From positions 434,001-498,000 of the forward strand of contig NZ_JBLWZP010000001.1 in the NCBI RefSeq assembly GCF_048266365.1: a stretch of 64,000 bases of DNA, in the 5' to 3' direction. The stretch comes from Galbibacter sp048266365. GTDB taxonomy: Bacteria > Bacteroidota > Bacteroidia > Flavobacteriales > Flavobacteriaceae. Both the position numbers and the translations under genes were made by a program. Shown here in pieces: positions 20,401 to 30,200 of this stretch (the stretch's first letter is position 1; each line of letters starts with the position of its first letter). Below the pieces are notes generated by a model that saw nothing but the letters and a program-made list of their open reading frames with translations, did no database searches and had not been told where the DNA came from.

Positions 20401-22218
20401 GGAGACGATGAATCCATTTTAAGCGGAGCCCTTAGCCGCGAAGCTGGAGAAGAGGTCGGAACCTATGCGATTGAGCAGGGAACCTTAAGTGCCGAGTCTA
20501 ATTACGTTATCAACTTCATTGGTTCAGATTTTAATATCTCACCGGCCACACTAGATATTACCGTAGATGCCGGTTCAAGTAAAACGTATGGCGAGGCAGA
20601 TCCTGAATTTACATATACGGTAACAGGTTTTGAAAGCGGAGACGATGAATCAATTTTAAGTGGAACACTTAGTCGTGTTGCAGGAGAAGAGGTCGGAACC
20701 TATGCGATCGAGCAGGGAACCTTAAGCGGCGGATCTGATTATAATATAAACTTTACTAGTGCAGATTTTAATATCTCACCTGCTACACTTGATATTACCG
20801 TAGATGCCGGTCAAAGCAAAATATTTGGTGTGGCAGATCCTGTATTTACGTATACCGTAACAGGTTTTGAGAACGGGGAGGATAAATCAATTTTAAGCGG
20901 AGCCCTTAGTCGCGTGCCAGGAGAAGAGGTCGGTACCTATGCGATTGAGCAGGGAACCTTAAGCGGCGGAACGAATTACACTATTCAGTTTACCAGTGCA
21001 GATTTTAACATCACATCAGTCGTACTTGATATTACCGTAGATGCCGGTCAAAGCAAAACCTATGGCGAGGCAGATCCTGTATTTACGTATACGGTAACAG
21101 GTTTTGAAAGCGGAGCCGATGAATCAATTTTAAGTGGAGTACTTAGCCGCGTTGCAGGGGAAGATGTCGGAACCTATGCTATCGAGCTGGGGACTTTAAG
21201 CGGAGGATCCGGTTATACAATCAATTTCACTAACGCAGACTTTGCTGTCGAACCAGCTATTCTAAATATCACAGCTGATGCTAATTCAAAAGTCTACGGA
21301 GAGACGGATCCTGAATTCACTTATCATGCCGGCGGTTTTGTAACCGGGGATGATATAGCAATAGTAACGGGAGCATTATCCCGAGCTACTGGCGAAGATG
21401 CGGGCAATTATCCGATAACTTTAGGAAACTTAAGCGCTGGGATTAATTATGACCTTCACCTTGAATCGGCAGATTTTGAGATTGTAAAAGCAGACCAAGA
21501 AATTACCTGGAGCCAGGATTTGAGTTTTGGTTGTGAGAGTGATTCACAAGTTTCATTAACAGCATCGGCAAGTAGCGGACTGCCTGTAACCTATACTGTA
21601 GCAGATACATCCATTGCCGAGGTAACAGGAAACGTATTGTCAGCGAAAGCATCAGGAACGACAACGATTATAGCGCAACAACCGGGCGATGAAAATCATC
21701 ATCCGGCCACCTCAGTTGAAAAGACGGTGCTAGTGAGTCAAAACGGACTCATTCGTCAGCACTGGGATGATGTTTTGGTCTTTGATAACAGTAGCGGAGA
21801 TTTTGTGAGTTATCAATGGTATAAGGATGGTGCTCCTGTAGCGGGAGCTACGAAGCAGTATTATTCTGAAAACGGAACTTTAAGCGGACGTTATTATGTG
21901 GAGGCCACAACCCAAAGTGGTGAAGTGATCATCACCTGCGTTTTAGAATTGTCTGGGGAGAACTTTGCTAAAAGCGTAAGGCTAATCCCTAACCCGGTTC
22001 GGGCATCCTCTACATTTGTGGTTGACTGTAGTTTTGATGAGGCCTCCCTGAGTGGAGCTTCCATTAGTATCATCGACCTTAACGGAAGGCTTATGCAAAC
22101 GGTCTCAGTTACAGATTCACAAACCAGTCTAACTGCTCCAACACAGACAGGGATCTATGTGGTGGTCCTTAGTCTAGGAGACGGCACTCGAAAGACGGTT
22201 AACCTTTTGGTGAATTAA
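17464..22218 (+). CDS. giant cell-surface protein with MBG repeats and a type IX secretion sorting domain
   Basis: 1584 residues. A signal peptide (YFLFLFFLFIALTQGFSQ) precedes cadherin-like/VCBS-type domains up to about residue 420 (VNDDPTINGLPLEITVEED, VNDAPQVTLPATITVTEDV). A bacterial Ig-like region follows (VTSVSVPADGTYIAGETMDF), then nine MBG-type repeats from residue 635: eight of exactly 79 residues and one divergent. After the repeats comes another Ig-like part (ITWSQDLSFGCESDSQVSLT). The C-terminal 80 residues are a type A sorting domain (VRLIPNPVRASSTF, ISIIDLNGRLMQTV, GIYVVVLSLGDGTRKTVNLL) that directs export through the Por machinery and attachment to the surface. Probably an adhesin. 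The OmpA-like gene 29 bp downstream is likely co-transcribed. Confidence 0.9.
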   Translation: MDQYYYPRIRYFLFLFFLFIALTQGFSQTYTAPTATSPSAPIVNEDQSNVELADDIHITDEDGDDQTVAFTITGGTLSLGTSGITFSSSGNGSTNFTASGTLANINAALDAATFTPNPNLYGSNAATILFVSNDGTGYSNAASVTFDITGVNDDPTINGLPLEITVEEDSTMDPFDISSATVSDVDAGSGELTLTLTATGGIFDVAAGTGITLSGHLTSQLQITGNLTDLNNYINAPTNIYFRPSENLSGYNGGSVDVSINDNGYTGAGGGEDIFIGTVNVNITAVNDAPQVTLPATITVTEDVNTALTGISFSDVDAETGSVTVDMSVVTGSLFAPTGGGVIISGSGSSSISLAGAIADINAYIAGSNLKFQNQFGNTADQNLNVTIDDNGNTGSGGNLSDSGMTTLIVSQPVVAVVTSVSVPADGTYIAGETMDFIVSFDKDVYVDVSTGMPELSLTIGASTGLAVYVSGSGTSTLVFRYWVQSGDEDTDGIALSPTIEANGGTIQNDGVDADLTLQNVQSAQNLLIDAVAPSGYTVLIDQNQINASNQSNVGFTFSGAEIGTDYNYTFTSSSGGTPVTGSGVIVTATDQISGIDLSGLNDGTITLTATLEDAVGNTGISVVDTSIKSMPITLDITVDAGQSKTYGEADPEFTYTVTGFENGDDESILSGALSRAAGESVGGYEIQLGTLSAGSNYNINLASADFNISLATLDITVDAGSSKTYGEADPELTYTLTGFENGDDESILSGALSRVAGEEVGAYAIQRGTLSAGSNYNINLTSADFNISPATLDITVDVGSSKTYGELDPELTYTVTGFESGDDESILNGALSREAGEEFGTYAIEQGTLSGGSNYVINFIGSVFNISPATLDITVDAGQSKTFGELDPEFTYTVTGFENGDDESILSGALSRVAGESVGGYEIQLGTLSGGTNYTIQFTSSDFNITSVVLDITVDVGQSKTYGELDPELTYTVTGFENGDDESILSGALSREAGEEVGTYAIEQGTLSAESNYVINFIGSDFNISPATLDITVDAGSSKTYGEADPEFTYTVTGFESGDDESILSGTLSRVAGEEVGTYAIEQGTLSGGSDYNINFTSADFNISPATLDITVDAGQSKIFGVADPVFTYTVTGFENGEDKSILSGALSRVPGEEVGTYAIEQGTLSGGTNYTIQFTSADFNITSVVLDITVDAGQSKTYGEADPVFTYTVTGFESGADESILSGVLSRVAGEDVGTYAIELGTLSGGSGYTINFTNADFAVEPAILNITADANSKVYGETDPEFTYHAGGFVTGDDIAIVTGALSRATGEDAGNYPITLGNLSAGINYDLHLESADFEIVKADQEITWSQDLSFGCESDSQVSLTASASSGLPVTYTVADTSIAEVTGNVLSAKASGTTTIIAQQPGDENHHPATSVEKTVLVSQNGLIRQHWDDVLVFDNSSGDFVSYQWYKDGAPVAGATKQYYSENGTLSGRYYVEATTQSGEVIITCVLELSGENFAKSVRLIPNPVRASSTFVVDCSFDEASLSGASISIIDLNGRLMQTVSVTDSQTSLTAPTQTGIYVVVLSLGDGTRKTVNLLVN
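19366..21261 (+). repeat. eight tandem 237-bp MBG repeat units
   Basis: Units start at 19366, 19603, 19840, 20077, 20314, 20551, 20788 and 21025, each exactly 237 bp (79 codons). Each begins with the codons for LDITVD(A/V)G and carries SKTYGE(A/L)DP and GFENGDDESILSGALSR or close variants. A ninth, diverged unit starts at 21262. High nucleotide identity and constant length suggest recent expansion or gene conversion. Confidence 0.95.
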
Positions 22219-22247
22219 CTCATTATAGTATAATCAATCAGTATCAG

Positions 22248-23558
22248 ATGAAAACAACACTACTTACAAGTCTATTTTTGATATCAATAGTATACAGCCA
22301 GGGACAAGAACTCACCGTTTCACTACACGGAGGAGTCTCCGGGATTTCTTATAAAAGTGATGTGGGAGAAGGTAGCCTGGAACTCGGGGGCGGCATAGGG
22401 ATAGGTTATACGCACTTTTTAAATGAACATTGGGGCCTGCAGACAGGAGTGGAAGCCAGACTGAATAGAAACACCTTTACCCTGGATAACAACAGGCAGT
22501 TTACAACCTATGAGATAGACGATCAAGGGTCAGCATTTGAATATCGGGTAAGTGCAGACGGCTATGAGGAGGATCAAAAGTTTTATAGTTTTTCCATTCC
22601 CTTGATGCTGCAATACCACACAATGTTCTCTGATAAGACAGGTGTTTATTTTGGGCTTGGAGGGAAAGTTTTATTCACCGGTAAACAAGACATCGAAGCC
22701 AATGCCGAAGCTTTAGCCCTTAGCGGATACTACCCGGATCTCAATCTGGAAATCGATGATTTGCCGGCTCATGGATTTGGTAGCATAAGCAATTGGGAAG
22801 GGGATTCAAAAGTATCCTTAAAAACATCAGTGTTGTTAAGTGCAGAAGGAGGTCTAGTCTTTAAACTCAAAGACAGGCTGAATTTATACACCGGAATTTA
22901 TGTCGACTACGGATTAATGGATCTTCAGGATGCTGATGCATATACAAACATTGTAAGTTACAGCCCAGAACGCATTGAAGGAGTATCAGCCAATGGGGTG
23001 TTAGCTATGGAAGACGTTGTAGAGAACAGTAATTATATCTCTGCTGGTGTTCAATTAAAATTAGGGTTTGGTTTAGGTGCGAAGAAACAATCACTGGAAG
23101 AAGAGGAAGATGTAGTTATTGTTGAAGAGGCTGTAGAAGTACAAGAACCGAAACCGGTTGTAGTTGCTAAGCAGCCCAAAGAAGAACTTGAGAAGCCTAC
23201 CTTTACCGACTCTGAATTCACATATATAAAGGAGCCGCTTATATTTGGTAATATTGATCAGACGCAAGTACCGGAGCCGTTAGCAGAACGGCTAAACACT
23301 ATAGCCCATATGGTAAATAAGGATGAGACCGTAAAGCTTCATATTATGGGACATACTTGTGATTTGGGGAGTGAATCCCTAAATCAGCGAATAGGACTGG
23401 AAAGAGCTGAGGCGGTGGCAGATTATTTAGAAACTCAGGGTGTTTCCCGTGATCGTATGAAGCTAATTTCCAAAGGAGAGGAAGATCCCTTAGTGCCAAA
23501 TACATCTCATGATAACAGAGCAAAAAACAGGAGGGTTTCTATTGATCTGATTTTTTAG
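22248..23558 (+). CDS. OmpA-family protein with N-terminal beta-barrel
   Basis: 436 residues. Signal peptide (LLTSLFLISIVYSQGQ), an N-terminal barrel of about 250 residues (GGIGIGYTHFLNEHWGLQTG, FYSFSIPLMLQYHTMF, GVYFGLGGKVLFTG), then a charged linker (EEEEDVVIVEEAVEVQEPKP). A C-terminal OmpA peptidoglycan-binding domain follows: KLHIMGHTCDLGSESLNQ, then LERAEAVADYL and the diagnostic NRAKNRRVSIDLIF tail with the diaminopimelate-binding Asp/Arg pair. It anchors the outer membrane to the cell wall. Located 29 bp after the giant surface protein, it may support that protein's display. Confidence 0.88.
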   Translation: MKTTLLTSLFLISIVYSQGQELTVSLHGGVSGISYKSDVGEGSLELGGGIGIGYTHFLNEHWGLQTGVEARLNRNTFTLDNNRQFTTYEIDDQGSAFEYRVSADGYEEDQKFYSFSIPLMLQYHTMFSDKTGVYFGLGGKVLFTGKQDIEANAEALALSGYYPDLNLEIDDLPAHGFGSISNWEGDSKVSLKTSVLLSAEGGLVFKLKDRLNLYTGIYVDYGLMDLQDADAYTNIVSYSPERIEGVSANGVLAMEDVVENSNYISAGVQLKLGFGLGAKKQSLEEEEDVVIVEEAVEVQEPKPVVVAKQPKEELEKPTFTDSEFTYIKEPLIFGNIDQTQVPEPLAERLNTIAHMVNKDETVKLHIMGHTCDLGSESLNQRIGLERAEAVADYLETQGVSRDRMKLISKGEEDPLVPNTSHDNRAKNRRVSIDLIF

Positions 23559-23622
23559 AAACCAAATATAACCTGGAAATATTAAACATAGTGTATAGTA
23601 AACTCAACTACTGACCAGTATC

Positions 23623-23952
23623 ATGGATATTAACGAAGCGATCATAAAAAACTTTGTAGAATCATTACGCCCAAAGGAATTAGAAATTCGTAAGCAACTT
23701 GACTATGGCTATTCTTACGATGGTAAAGAGGTCATTCTTTTTGAAATTCGTCCGGTATGGAATAATCCAGATGAAATTCAACATCAGGAGTTTGCAAAAC
23801 TTCGATTTATTAAAACACGAAAACAGTGGGAGCTCTATTGGATGCGTGCAAGCGGGAAGTGGCAGCACTATGCGCCTTTTCCAAAATCAGCGCAAATAGA
23901 TGAGTTGATTAAAGCTATTAAGGATGATAGTTACGGTTGTTTTTTTGGTTGA
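23623..23952 (+). CDS. DUF3024 domain protein, intact copy
   Basis: 109 residues, soluble. It matches the DUF3024 pattern along its whole length: SLRPKELEIRKQLDYGYSYD, VILFEIRPVWNNPDEIQHQE, FAKLRFIKTRKQWELYWMRA and the C-terminal DDSYGCFFG. The function of this family is unknown. The nearly identical but frameshifted copy at 16061 shows a segmental duplication, and this one keeps the frame (A6 tract). Not obviously linked to the OmpA-like gene 65 bp upstream. Confidence 0.85.
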   Translation: MDINEAIIKNFVESLRPKELEIRKQLDYGYSYDGKEVILFEIRPVWNNPDEIQHQEFAKLRFIKTRKQWELYWMRASGKWQHYAPFPKSAQIDELIKAIKDDSYGCFFG

Positions 23953-24001
23953 TTACTATACTACTTAATGAGATTTGCAAGGTATGATTTAAAGATATAC
24001 T

Positions 24002-24028
24002 CATAGGGAAGCCCGTGGCCTCCCTATG
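24002..24028. terminator. bidirectional terminator (copy 2)
   Basis: Same CATAGGGA / TCCCTATG stem as at 16441. Here it ends the intact DUF3024 gene. The convergent partner is only a remnant. Confidence 0.65.
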
Positions 24029-24072
24029 AGTATGTTATATTGTAATGAATTAGAATTTATATCCCAAACCAA

Positions 24073-24393
24073 TGCTTCCGTAGCATGTGTGAAGATATAC
24101 TTGTAAATACCCTATGTATGTATGGGCATTTAAATGGAATACTCAATTCATAGACATATTTTGTGAACCTTAAGTATTGATCGACAACGAAAATGGAAGT
24201 GGTTTGAAAACACGATTCCATTTGTAGAATAATAAACAGGTTCAAAAAATTTTGGAGTTGGTATTATTGTAGATATCTTTCTATACTATAATTATTGTAA
24301 AACATAATAAACGAAATAAAATATTGAAAAATTTCTTTCATTTAGTTTTTATTTAACTCTGATTATTATAATTTAGGCACCTAAATATTTTAT
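24073..24393. other. intergenic before the GH88 gene, no supported gene
   Basis: AT-rich stretch of about 320 bp. The 62-codon minus frame at 24057-24245 is out of register with the barrel-protein tail and looks random. No copy of the LacI-type palindrome found upstream of SusC is present here. Confidence 0.45.
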
Positions 24394-25596
24394 ATGATGA
24401 TCAACTTTAAACTACCAACCTATCTGTTATGTTGCATGGCACTTTTTATTGGATGCCAAAGTTCTACAGAAAAGAAAGCAACATCTGAACTTTCAGTATT
24501 AGAACATTCGGTGAGACAATATGATACAACCTATGCCAGTGTAGAACTTCATATTGACAGCAAGCGATTTATGCCCAGGACAATAGAGAACAATAAACGT
24601 AAATTAGTCGGAATATACGATTGGACAAGCGGATTTTACCCTGGTTCATTATGGAATTTATATGCTTTAACCAACGATAATAAATGGAAAGAAAGAGCTG
24701 TTACCTATACTGAAAAACTTGACTCCATTCAGTATTGGACAGGAAACCACGATGTGGGTTTTATAATGGAATGTAGTTATGGAAATGCACTTAAGTATGT
24801 TGATAATAAGGAATATGATTCCATTATCGTACAAACAGCCAGATCGCTTTCTGAAAGGTTCAGGCCTAACGCAGGTATTTTACAATCTTGGGAAAAAAAT
24901 AATAGATGGAGTTGTCCTGTGATCATAGATAATATGATGAATTTGGAGTTATTGTTTCATGCTACCAGAATTTCAGGTGACTCAACTTTTTATAATATTG
25001 CCGTCTCTCATGCTGATACAACGATGAAGAACCATTTTAGGGAAGATAATAGTTCCTTCCATGTAGTGGATTACGATACGAAAACCGGAGCTGTCATTAA
25101 GAAAAACACCCATCAGGGGTTAAGTGATGATTCAGCTTGGTCAAGGGGACAGGCATGGGGATTATATGGATATACAATGTGCTATAGGGAAACCAATGAT
25201 CAAAAATATCTTGATCAAGCGATAAAAATAGCTGAGTTTATAAGGAATCATCCAAATATGCCGGAAGATAAGATCCCATATTGGGACTACAATGTGCCGA
25301 TCTCAGATGGAACCCCTAGAGATGCATCGGCAGCGGCAATTACTGCTTCAGCACTTTATGAGTTAAGTCAATATGTTGGTGAAAGTACTGCAGAACAGTA
25401 TCTGAGTTATGCAAACCAAGTGATGGAAAGTCTTGGTTCTCCTAAATATCTGGCCAATATAAATGCAAATGAAGGATTTATTTTAAAGCATTCAGTAGGT
25501 AGTAAGCCACATGAGGTAGAAATTGATGTACCTCTTAACTATGCGGACTATTATTTTCTTGAGGCATTGATTCGAAAGGAAAAATTAGAAAATTAA
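24394..25596 (+). CDS. GH88 unsaturated glucuronyl hydrolase, lipoprotein
   Basis: 400 residues with a lipoprotein signal (LLCCMALFIGC, Cys21 as lipid anchor). The (alpha/alpha)6 barrel carries the GH88 marks: WTSGFYPGSLWNLYAL at 77-92, HDVGF with Asp120, IIDNMMNLELL with Asp179 (the two aspartates expected to drive vinyl-ether hydration), then SAWSRGQAWGLYGYTM, DGTPRDASAAAITASALYEL and LNYADYYFLEALIR. These enzymes remove the unsaturated uronic acid that polysaccharide lyases leave at the non-reducing end, which fits the heparinase-type lyase of the same locus. It lies just upstream of the LacI regulator and SusCD. Confidence 0.92.
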   Translation: MMINFKLPTYLLCCMALFIGCQSSTEKKATSELSVLEHSVRQYDTTYASVELHIDSKRFMPRTIENNKRKLVGIYDWTSGFYPGSLWNLYALTNDNKWKERAVTYTEKLDSIQYWTGNHDVGFIMECSYGNALKYVDNKEYDSIIVQTARSLSERFRPNAGILQSWEKNNRWSCPVIIDNMMNLELLFHATRISGDSTFYNIAVSHADTTMKNHFREDNSSFHVVDYDTKTGAVIKKNTHQGLSDDSAWSRGQAWGLYGYTMCYRETNDQKYLDQAIKIAEFIRNHPNMPEDKIPYWDYNVPISDGTPRDASAAAITASALYELSQYVGESTAEQYLSYANQVMESLGSPKYLANINANEGFILKHSVGSKPHEVEIDVPLNYADYYFLEALIRKEKLEN

Positions 25597-25747
25597 TATA
25601 AATAGTATAGCGCAAATTATTGTGTCAATCGTCTACAACAATGAATAAGCAAGATAAAGACAATTTGTAGGTTATTCTTAAAAACCGTGCTTACCCATTG
25701 CCTGGCTATATTTTATAAACGGAATGAGTTTAATAAAATTTTAACCC

Positions 25748-26776
25748 TTGAAAAAAGGAGGTATTACCATATACGAGATTGCTGATAAATTAGGTGTAGA
25801 TAGTTCAACAGTTTCTAGAGCACTTAATAATAGCAGCAGGGTTGCAAAAAGCACCAAAGACAAGGTGTGGGCTGCGGCCAAGGAACTGGGATATCAACGA
25901 AATTTATTAGCATCCAATCTCAGAATGAATAAGTCTAACACCATTGGAGTGGTGGTTCCCAGAATTTCGAGACATTTTTTATCTTCAACAATCGCAGGTA
26001 TAGAAGAAGCATCTTATGTAGCTGGGTTCAATGTGGTTATTTCCCAATCGATGGAGGATTTGAATCGGGAACGACGCATTGTAAATAACTTGATTTCGAA
26101 CCGAGTAGATGGAGTGCTGATTTCGGTTTCTATGGAAACTACAACCGGAGATCATTTAGAATATTTTAAAGAAAATAATATTCCTTTAGTCTTTTTCGAC
26201 AGATGTTGTGAGAATGTAACTGATAGTAATAAGGTATTGATAGATGACGAGCAAGCTGCCTATGATGCTGTGAATCATCTTATTTCAAAAGGGTGTAAAA
26301 GCATTGCACACTTTGAAGGTCCGCAAAACCTAGAAATATACAAGAAAAGACGCATGGGGTATAAACGGGCACTAGAAGAAAATAAAATAAAATACAGAAA
26401 AGAACTTGTCCTTATATCCAGGTTGATGGAGCAGGATGGCCATAATCTTACCAAACAATTAATAGAAGCCAACGAAACGATTGACGGTATTTTCTCTGCG
26501 AATGACGTATCGGCCATAGGAGCAATGAAATATTTAAAAAGTATAGGGAAAAGAATTCCGGAAGATATATGTGTTTTCGGGTTTAGTAATGAACCTATTT
26601 CTGAAGTTATAGAACCATCATTATCAACGGTGGATCAATCCGGGTTTGAAATGGGTAAAATAGCATGTGACTTACTGATTGACAATATTAATAAAAAAGG
26701 CGAAAAAGTAGATAGTAGGACTATCATATTGAACTCTACTATAATTGAAAGGGAGTCTACAAATAGAAAAATTTAG
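25748..26776 (+). CDS. LacI family transcriptional regulator
   Basis: 342 residues from a TTG start. The N-terminal helix-turn-helix is classical (TIYEIADKLGVDSSTVSRAL), with the hinge helix LLASNLRMNKSNTIGVVVP and then a periplasmic-binding-protein-like sensor (VDGVLISVSMETTTGDHLEY, LVFFDRCCENVT, DGIFSANDVSAIGAMKYL, ICVFGFSNEPISEVIEPSLS, then TVDQ). It probably senses a sugar released by the locus and controls susCD: perfect palindromes with the central CG typical of LacI operators lie at 27134-27145 and 27325-27338. Confidence 0.92.
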   Translation: MKKGGITIYEIADKLGVDSSTVSRALNNSSRVAKSTKDKVWAAAKELGYQRNLLASNLRMNKSNTIGVVVPRISRHFLSSTIAGIEEASYVAGFNVVISQSMEDLNRERRIVNNLISNRVDGVLISVSMETTTGDHLEYFKENNIPLVFFDRCCENVTDSNKVLIDDEQAAYDAVNHLISKGCKSIAHFEGPQNLEIYKKRRMGYKRALEENKIKYRKELVLISRLMEQDGHNLTKQLIEANETIDGIFSANDVSAIGAMKYLKSIGKRIPEDICVFGFSNEPISEVIEPSLSTVDQSGFEMGKIACDLLIDNINKKGEKVDSRTIILNSTIIERESTNRKI

Positions 26777-27133
26777 TTTTTTTATATCATAGTATACACT
26801 ATGATATTTAATAGAGTAATACCAAGTTAACCTTGATTAAATTTTAGCTACCCTTTTTTTATAAATACAAATAATTAAGTTTCAGTTCCTTATTTTTATC
26901 AATGCCAAAAACATACTTAATAAGCTTGTAATAATGTATGTATCTGTGCATCAGTAATTTATACAATAATATATTTGTGTATATAATAAAGTTAAACTTA
27001 AGTATTACTATAACACTTATTTTATGTTAACGCAAAGGTTTCATTTTGTATTTTATACATTTAATGTGTGATAAAACAAGAAATAAAAAGGAATATACCT
27101 GTTTATTATATGTTTTTTTTATAAATAAGTCAT
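26777..27133. other. long upstream region of the SusC gene
   Basis: Very AT-rich, with no gene in either strand that I can support. Together with 27134-27215 it forms a 439-bp leader region. The candidate operator lies close to its right end. Confidence 0.5.
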
Positions 27134-27145
27134 ACAATCGATTGT
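27134..27145. promoter_or_regulatory. candidate LacI-family operator upstream of SusC
   Basis: Perfect palindrome ACAATCGATTGT with central CG, flanked by T on both sides. An imperfect Bacteroidota -7 element (TATCTTTT then G) follows at 27156-27164, which would put this site over the spacer or -33 region. The regulator gene is immediately upstream. Confidence 0.6.
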
Positions 27146-27215
27146 TTTGTTACGATATCTTTTGTATCATTGTTTTTCAATTAACATTTTATTAACTAAC
27201 TAATTAATTAAAACT

Positions 27216-30200
27216 ATGAACAGAAAACAAAAAAGTTCACCAAGATGGCGTTACTATAGTCTGATGGTACTTGTGTTATTTTTCATAAATGGTGTTGCGG
27301 CCAATACCTTTTTTGAAGACACAATACAATCGATTGTAATTGGAAAAATTACCGATGGATCAGGAACACCGATCCCGGGTGTCAATGTTTTATTGCAAGG
27401 GACTGGTAATGGTGTTACTACAGATTTTGATGGTAATTATGAAGTAACTGTCAGCGGTAATAATCCAGTATTAGTATATAGCTATGTCGGCTTTACAACA
27501 CAAACTATACCGGTTGATGGTAGAAGCACGATAAATGTTACACTTGAGGAAGACGTTGCTCAATTAAGCGAAGTTGTAGTAATTGGATATGGTACCCAGA
27601 AGAAAGTATCTATGACTTCAGCTGTTTCGACAATTACATCGGAATCAATCGAGAACAGGCCGGTGACCAATGCTATTAACGCTCTTCAAGGTACCGCTCC
27701 GGGACTTAATATAACAAGAACTTCAGGTCAGCCAGGAGATGAAAACCTCAGTATACAGATAAGAGGGGTATCCTCAGCGAACGGTGCAGTTGATCCGCTT
27801 TTGGTACTCGACGGAGTTTCAATGCCTTCTTTGGCTCCTTTGCAAAGAATGAATCCTGATGATATAGAGTCAGTGACAGTTTTAAAAGATGCAGCAGCAG
27901 CGGCTATATATGGAGCACGGGCTGCGGGAGGAGTTATACTTGTCAATACTAAAATAGGGAAAGAAGGAAAAATGGTGGTTGATTATGATGGTAGAATGAC
28001 TGTTCAATGGGCATTAAATATACCTGATAGGATGGCCTTATTAGAAGAAGCGGAATATTCGAATTTGGCACGTGCAAATGCTGGCGTTGGTGCAGAGTAT
28101 AGTGATTTCGATTTAAATAATATACGAAATGGTGTTGAGTTTGTTGTAGACCCGAACAACCCTAACAAATATCGGACATATAACCAACAAAGTATTAGAG
28201 ATCAAGTCCTAAGGGATCAGTATTTTTTACAGTCTCACAATCTTAATGTTAGTGGTGGTTCTGAAAAAATCAGATATCTTTTTTCAACAGGTTATTTAAA
28301 TCAGGATGGAGTATTTAAAGTTGGACCCGATGGCTACAAAAGATGGAACTTACGTTCAAATGTAAACGCAAAGATTACAAAGCATATTGATTTTGATACT
28401 AAACTAAGCTATACTGTAGAAGGTAAAGATAGACCTTCGGTAGGAGTGAGTGGATATGGTTTGTTACAACAGGTGTACCAAGCCAGGCAGCGTTATCCTA
28501 TCTTTACTCCTGATGGAAAACTCTTTGGAGGTGCAGGAACTTCAGGTAATAATACTTATGCTATATTGCAAAAAGGCGGGTATCAAGATGATGATTATAA
28601 TGAGCTCAATGGTATATTTACATTAACCGCCAAAGATTTTATAAAGGGTTTACAGCTTAAAACGATATATGGGAGGCAGATTGACAGAAAAGACTTTACT
28701 TCATTCAGGCGCACGGTCGAATTATGGGATTTAGATGATTCTCAGCCCGCTTTTTATCTAAACCGCCCTAATAATTATTACAGATACACTAGGACAAGGA
28801 ATACCGACAATTTTCAGTTTTTGGTCGATTATGATCTGACCTTGGCGGAAAAGCACAAATTCCACTTTTTGGCAGGATATCAATGGGAAAGCTACCGAGA
28901 ATCCGCTTTCAATGCTTCCGTGAGTAATCTGGTAAGTAATAATCTCCCTACATTAAATTTAGCCGAGGAAGGTTCTGAAACTGTAGGAGAAGGATCAATA
29001 GAGTTTGCTAATCAGTCAGTACTTGGTCGTTTCAATTATAATTATGATGATAAATATCTTATTGAAGCTACCATTAGATCTGATGAGAGTTCACGGTTGG
29101 CACCTGGACAAAGAATAAAATGGTTCTATTCGGCGTCTGCCGGATGGAACATGCATAAAGAAGGCTGGTTTGAACATGCTTTGCCTTTTATTTCTGAGTT
29201 TAAACCAAGATTTTCATGGGGGCAAGTAGGCAATGCGAATGCGGACATTATTGGGTATTATGATTATTTACCGATTATCCAAAATGGAAGCGGTTTGGTT
29301 TTTGGAGAAGCTGAAGACAGAGCTACTTATTTTTATCAAGGTTCCATACCTTCCTCATCCTTAGGGTGGGAAACACTTGAAACGACTGACTTCGGTTTGG
29401 ACTTCGGAATATTAAACAACAAGATCACAGGAAGTTTTGATTATTATACCAAAACGAATAACAATATGCTTGTTCAGATTAGACGTCCTGCAACCTTAGG
29501 AGTAAACCCTCCAAGAACAAACCAAGGGGAACTTAAAAGTTGGGGATGGGAAGCTGCCCTATTTTACAGGAATCATATAGGAGATGATTTTAATTTTAGC
29601 ATTGGAGTAAACGTATCTGACAACCAGAATGAGTTAATAGAATACGGGGAAGGATACGATTTGGTTAATGGAGGAACTAATGGCAAAATTACCGGTCATC
29701 CGCTTAACACCATTTGGGGATATCAGACTGTTCCAGGCTACATAGAATCTCAAGGGCAGTTGGATGGAGCACCATTTTATAGTAGTAATACGGGAATAGG
29801 TGATATAGAATATGTAGATCAGAATGGCGATGGAGAAATTAACAATGGAGGAGGAACTATAGAAGATCCCGGTGATTTGGTAAATCTTGGGAGTACTCAG
29901 CAAAGATACCTTTATGGCTTGACATTTAATGCCAACTATAAGAGTGTTGATTTCAGCTTATTTCTGCAAGGAGTTGGAAAAAGAAACATTCTCCCTTCCC
30001 GATATGTTTCTCAGCCTCTAATCTATTCTTGGATACAACCCGTGGCAATCAATGCAGATTATTATACACCGGAAAATACAAATGCTGCTTTTCCCCGCCC
30101 TTATATTGGAGGACACCATAATTATGCTACTTCAGATCGTTGGGTACTTGACGCCGCTTATTTAAGAGTTAAAAATATTCAGGTAGGATATTCAATTCCC

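Larger units (their letters stand above)
23592..24072. repeat. direct repeat copy 2
   Basis: The second copy of the 16032-16510 segment. It contains the intact DUF3024 gene, the same terminator, and only the last codons of the barrel protein (SIGLGYKF and stop, minus strand, 24050-24076). The remainder of that gene is absent here. Confidence 0.9.

Noticed and set aside
19366..21261. CRISPR-like array
   Set aside because: The repeats are 237 bp, in frame and coding for MBG domains, with no spacers.
24057..24245. 62-codon minus-strand frame beside repeat copy 2
   Set aside because: The conserved barrel-protein tail (GLGYKF, stop) is in another frame, so this one is a shadow of a remnant.
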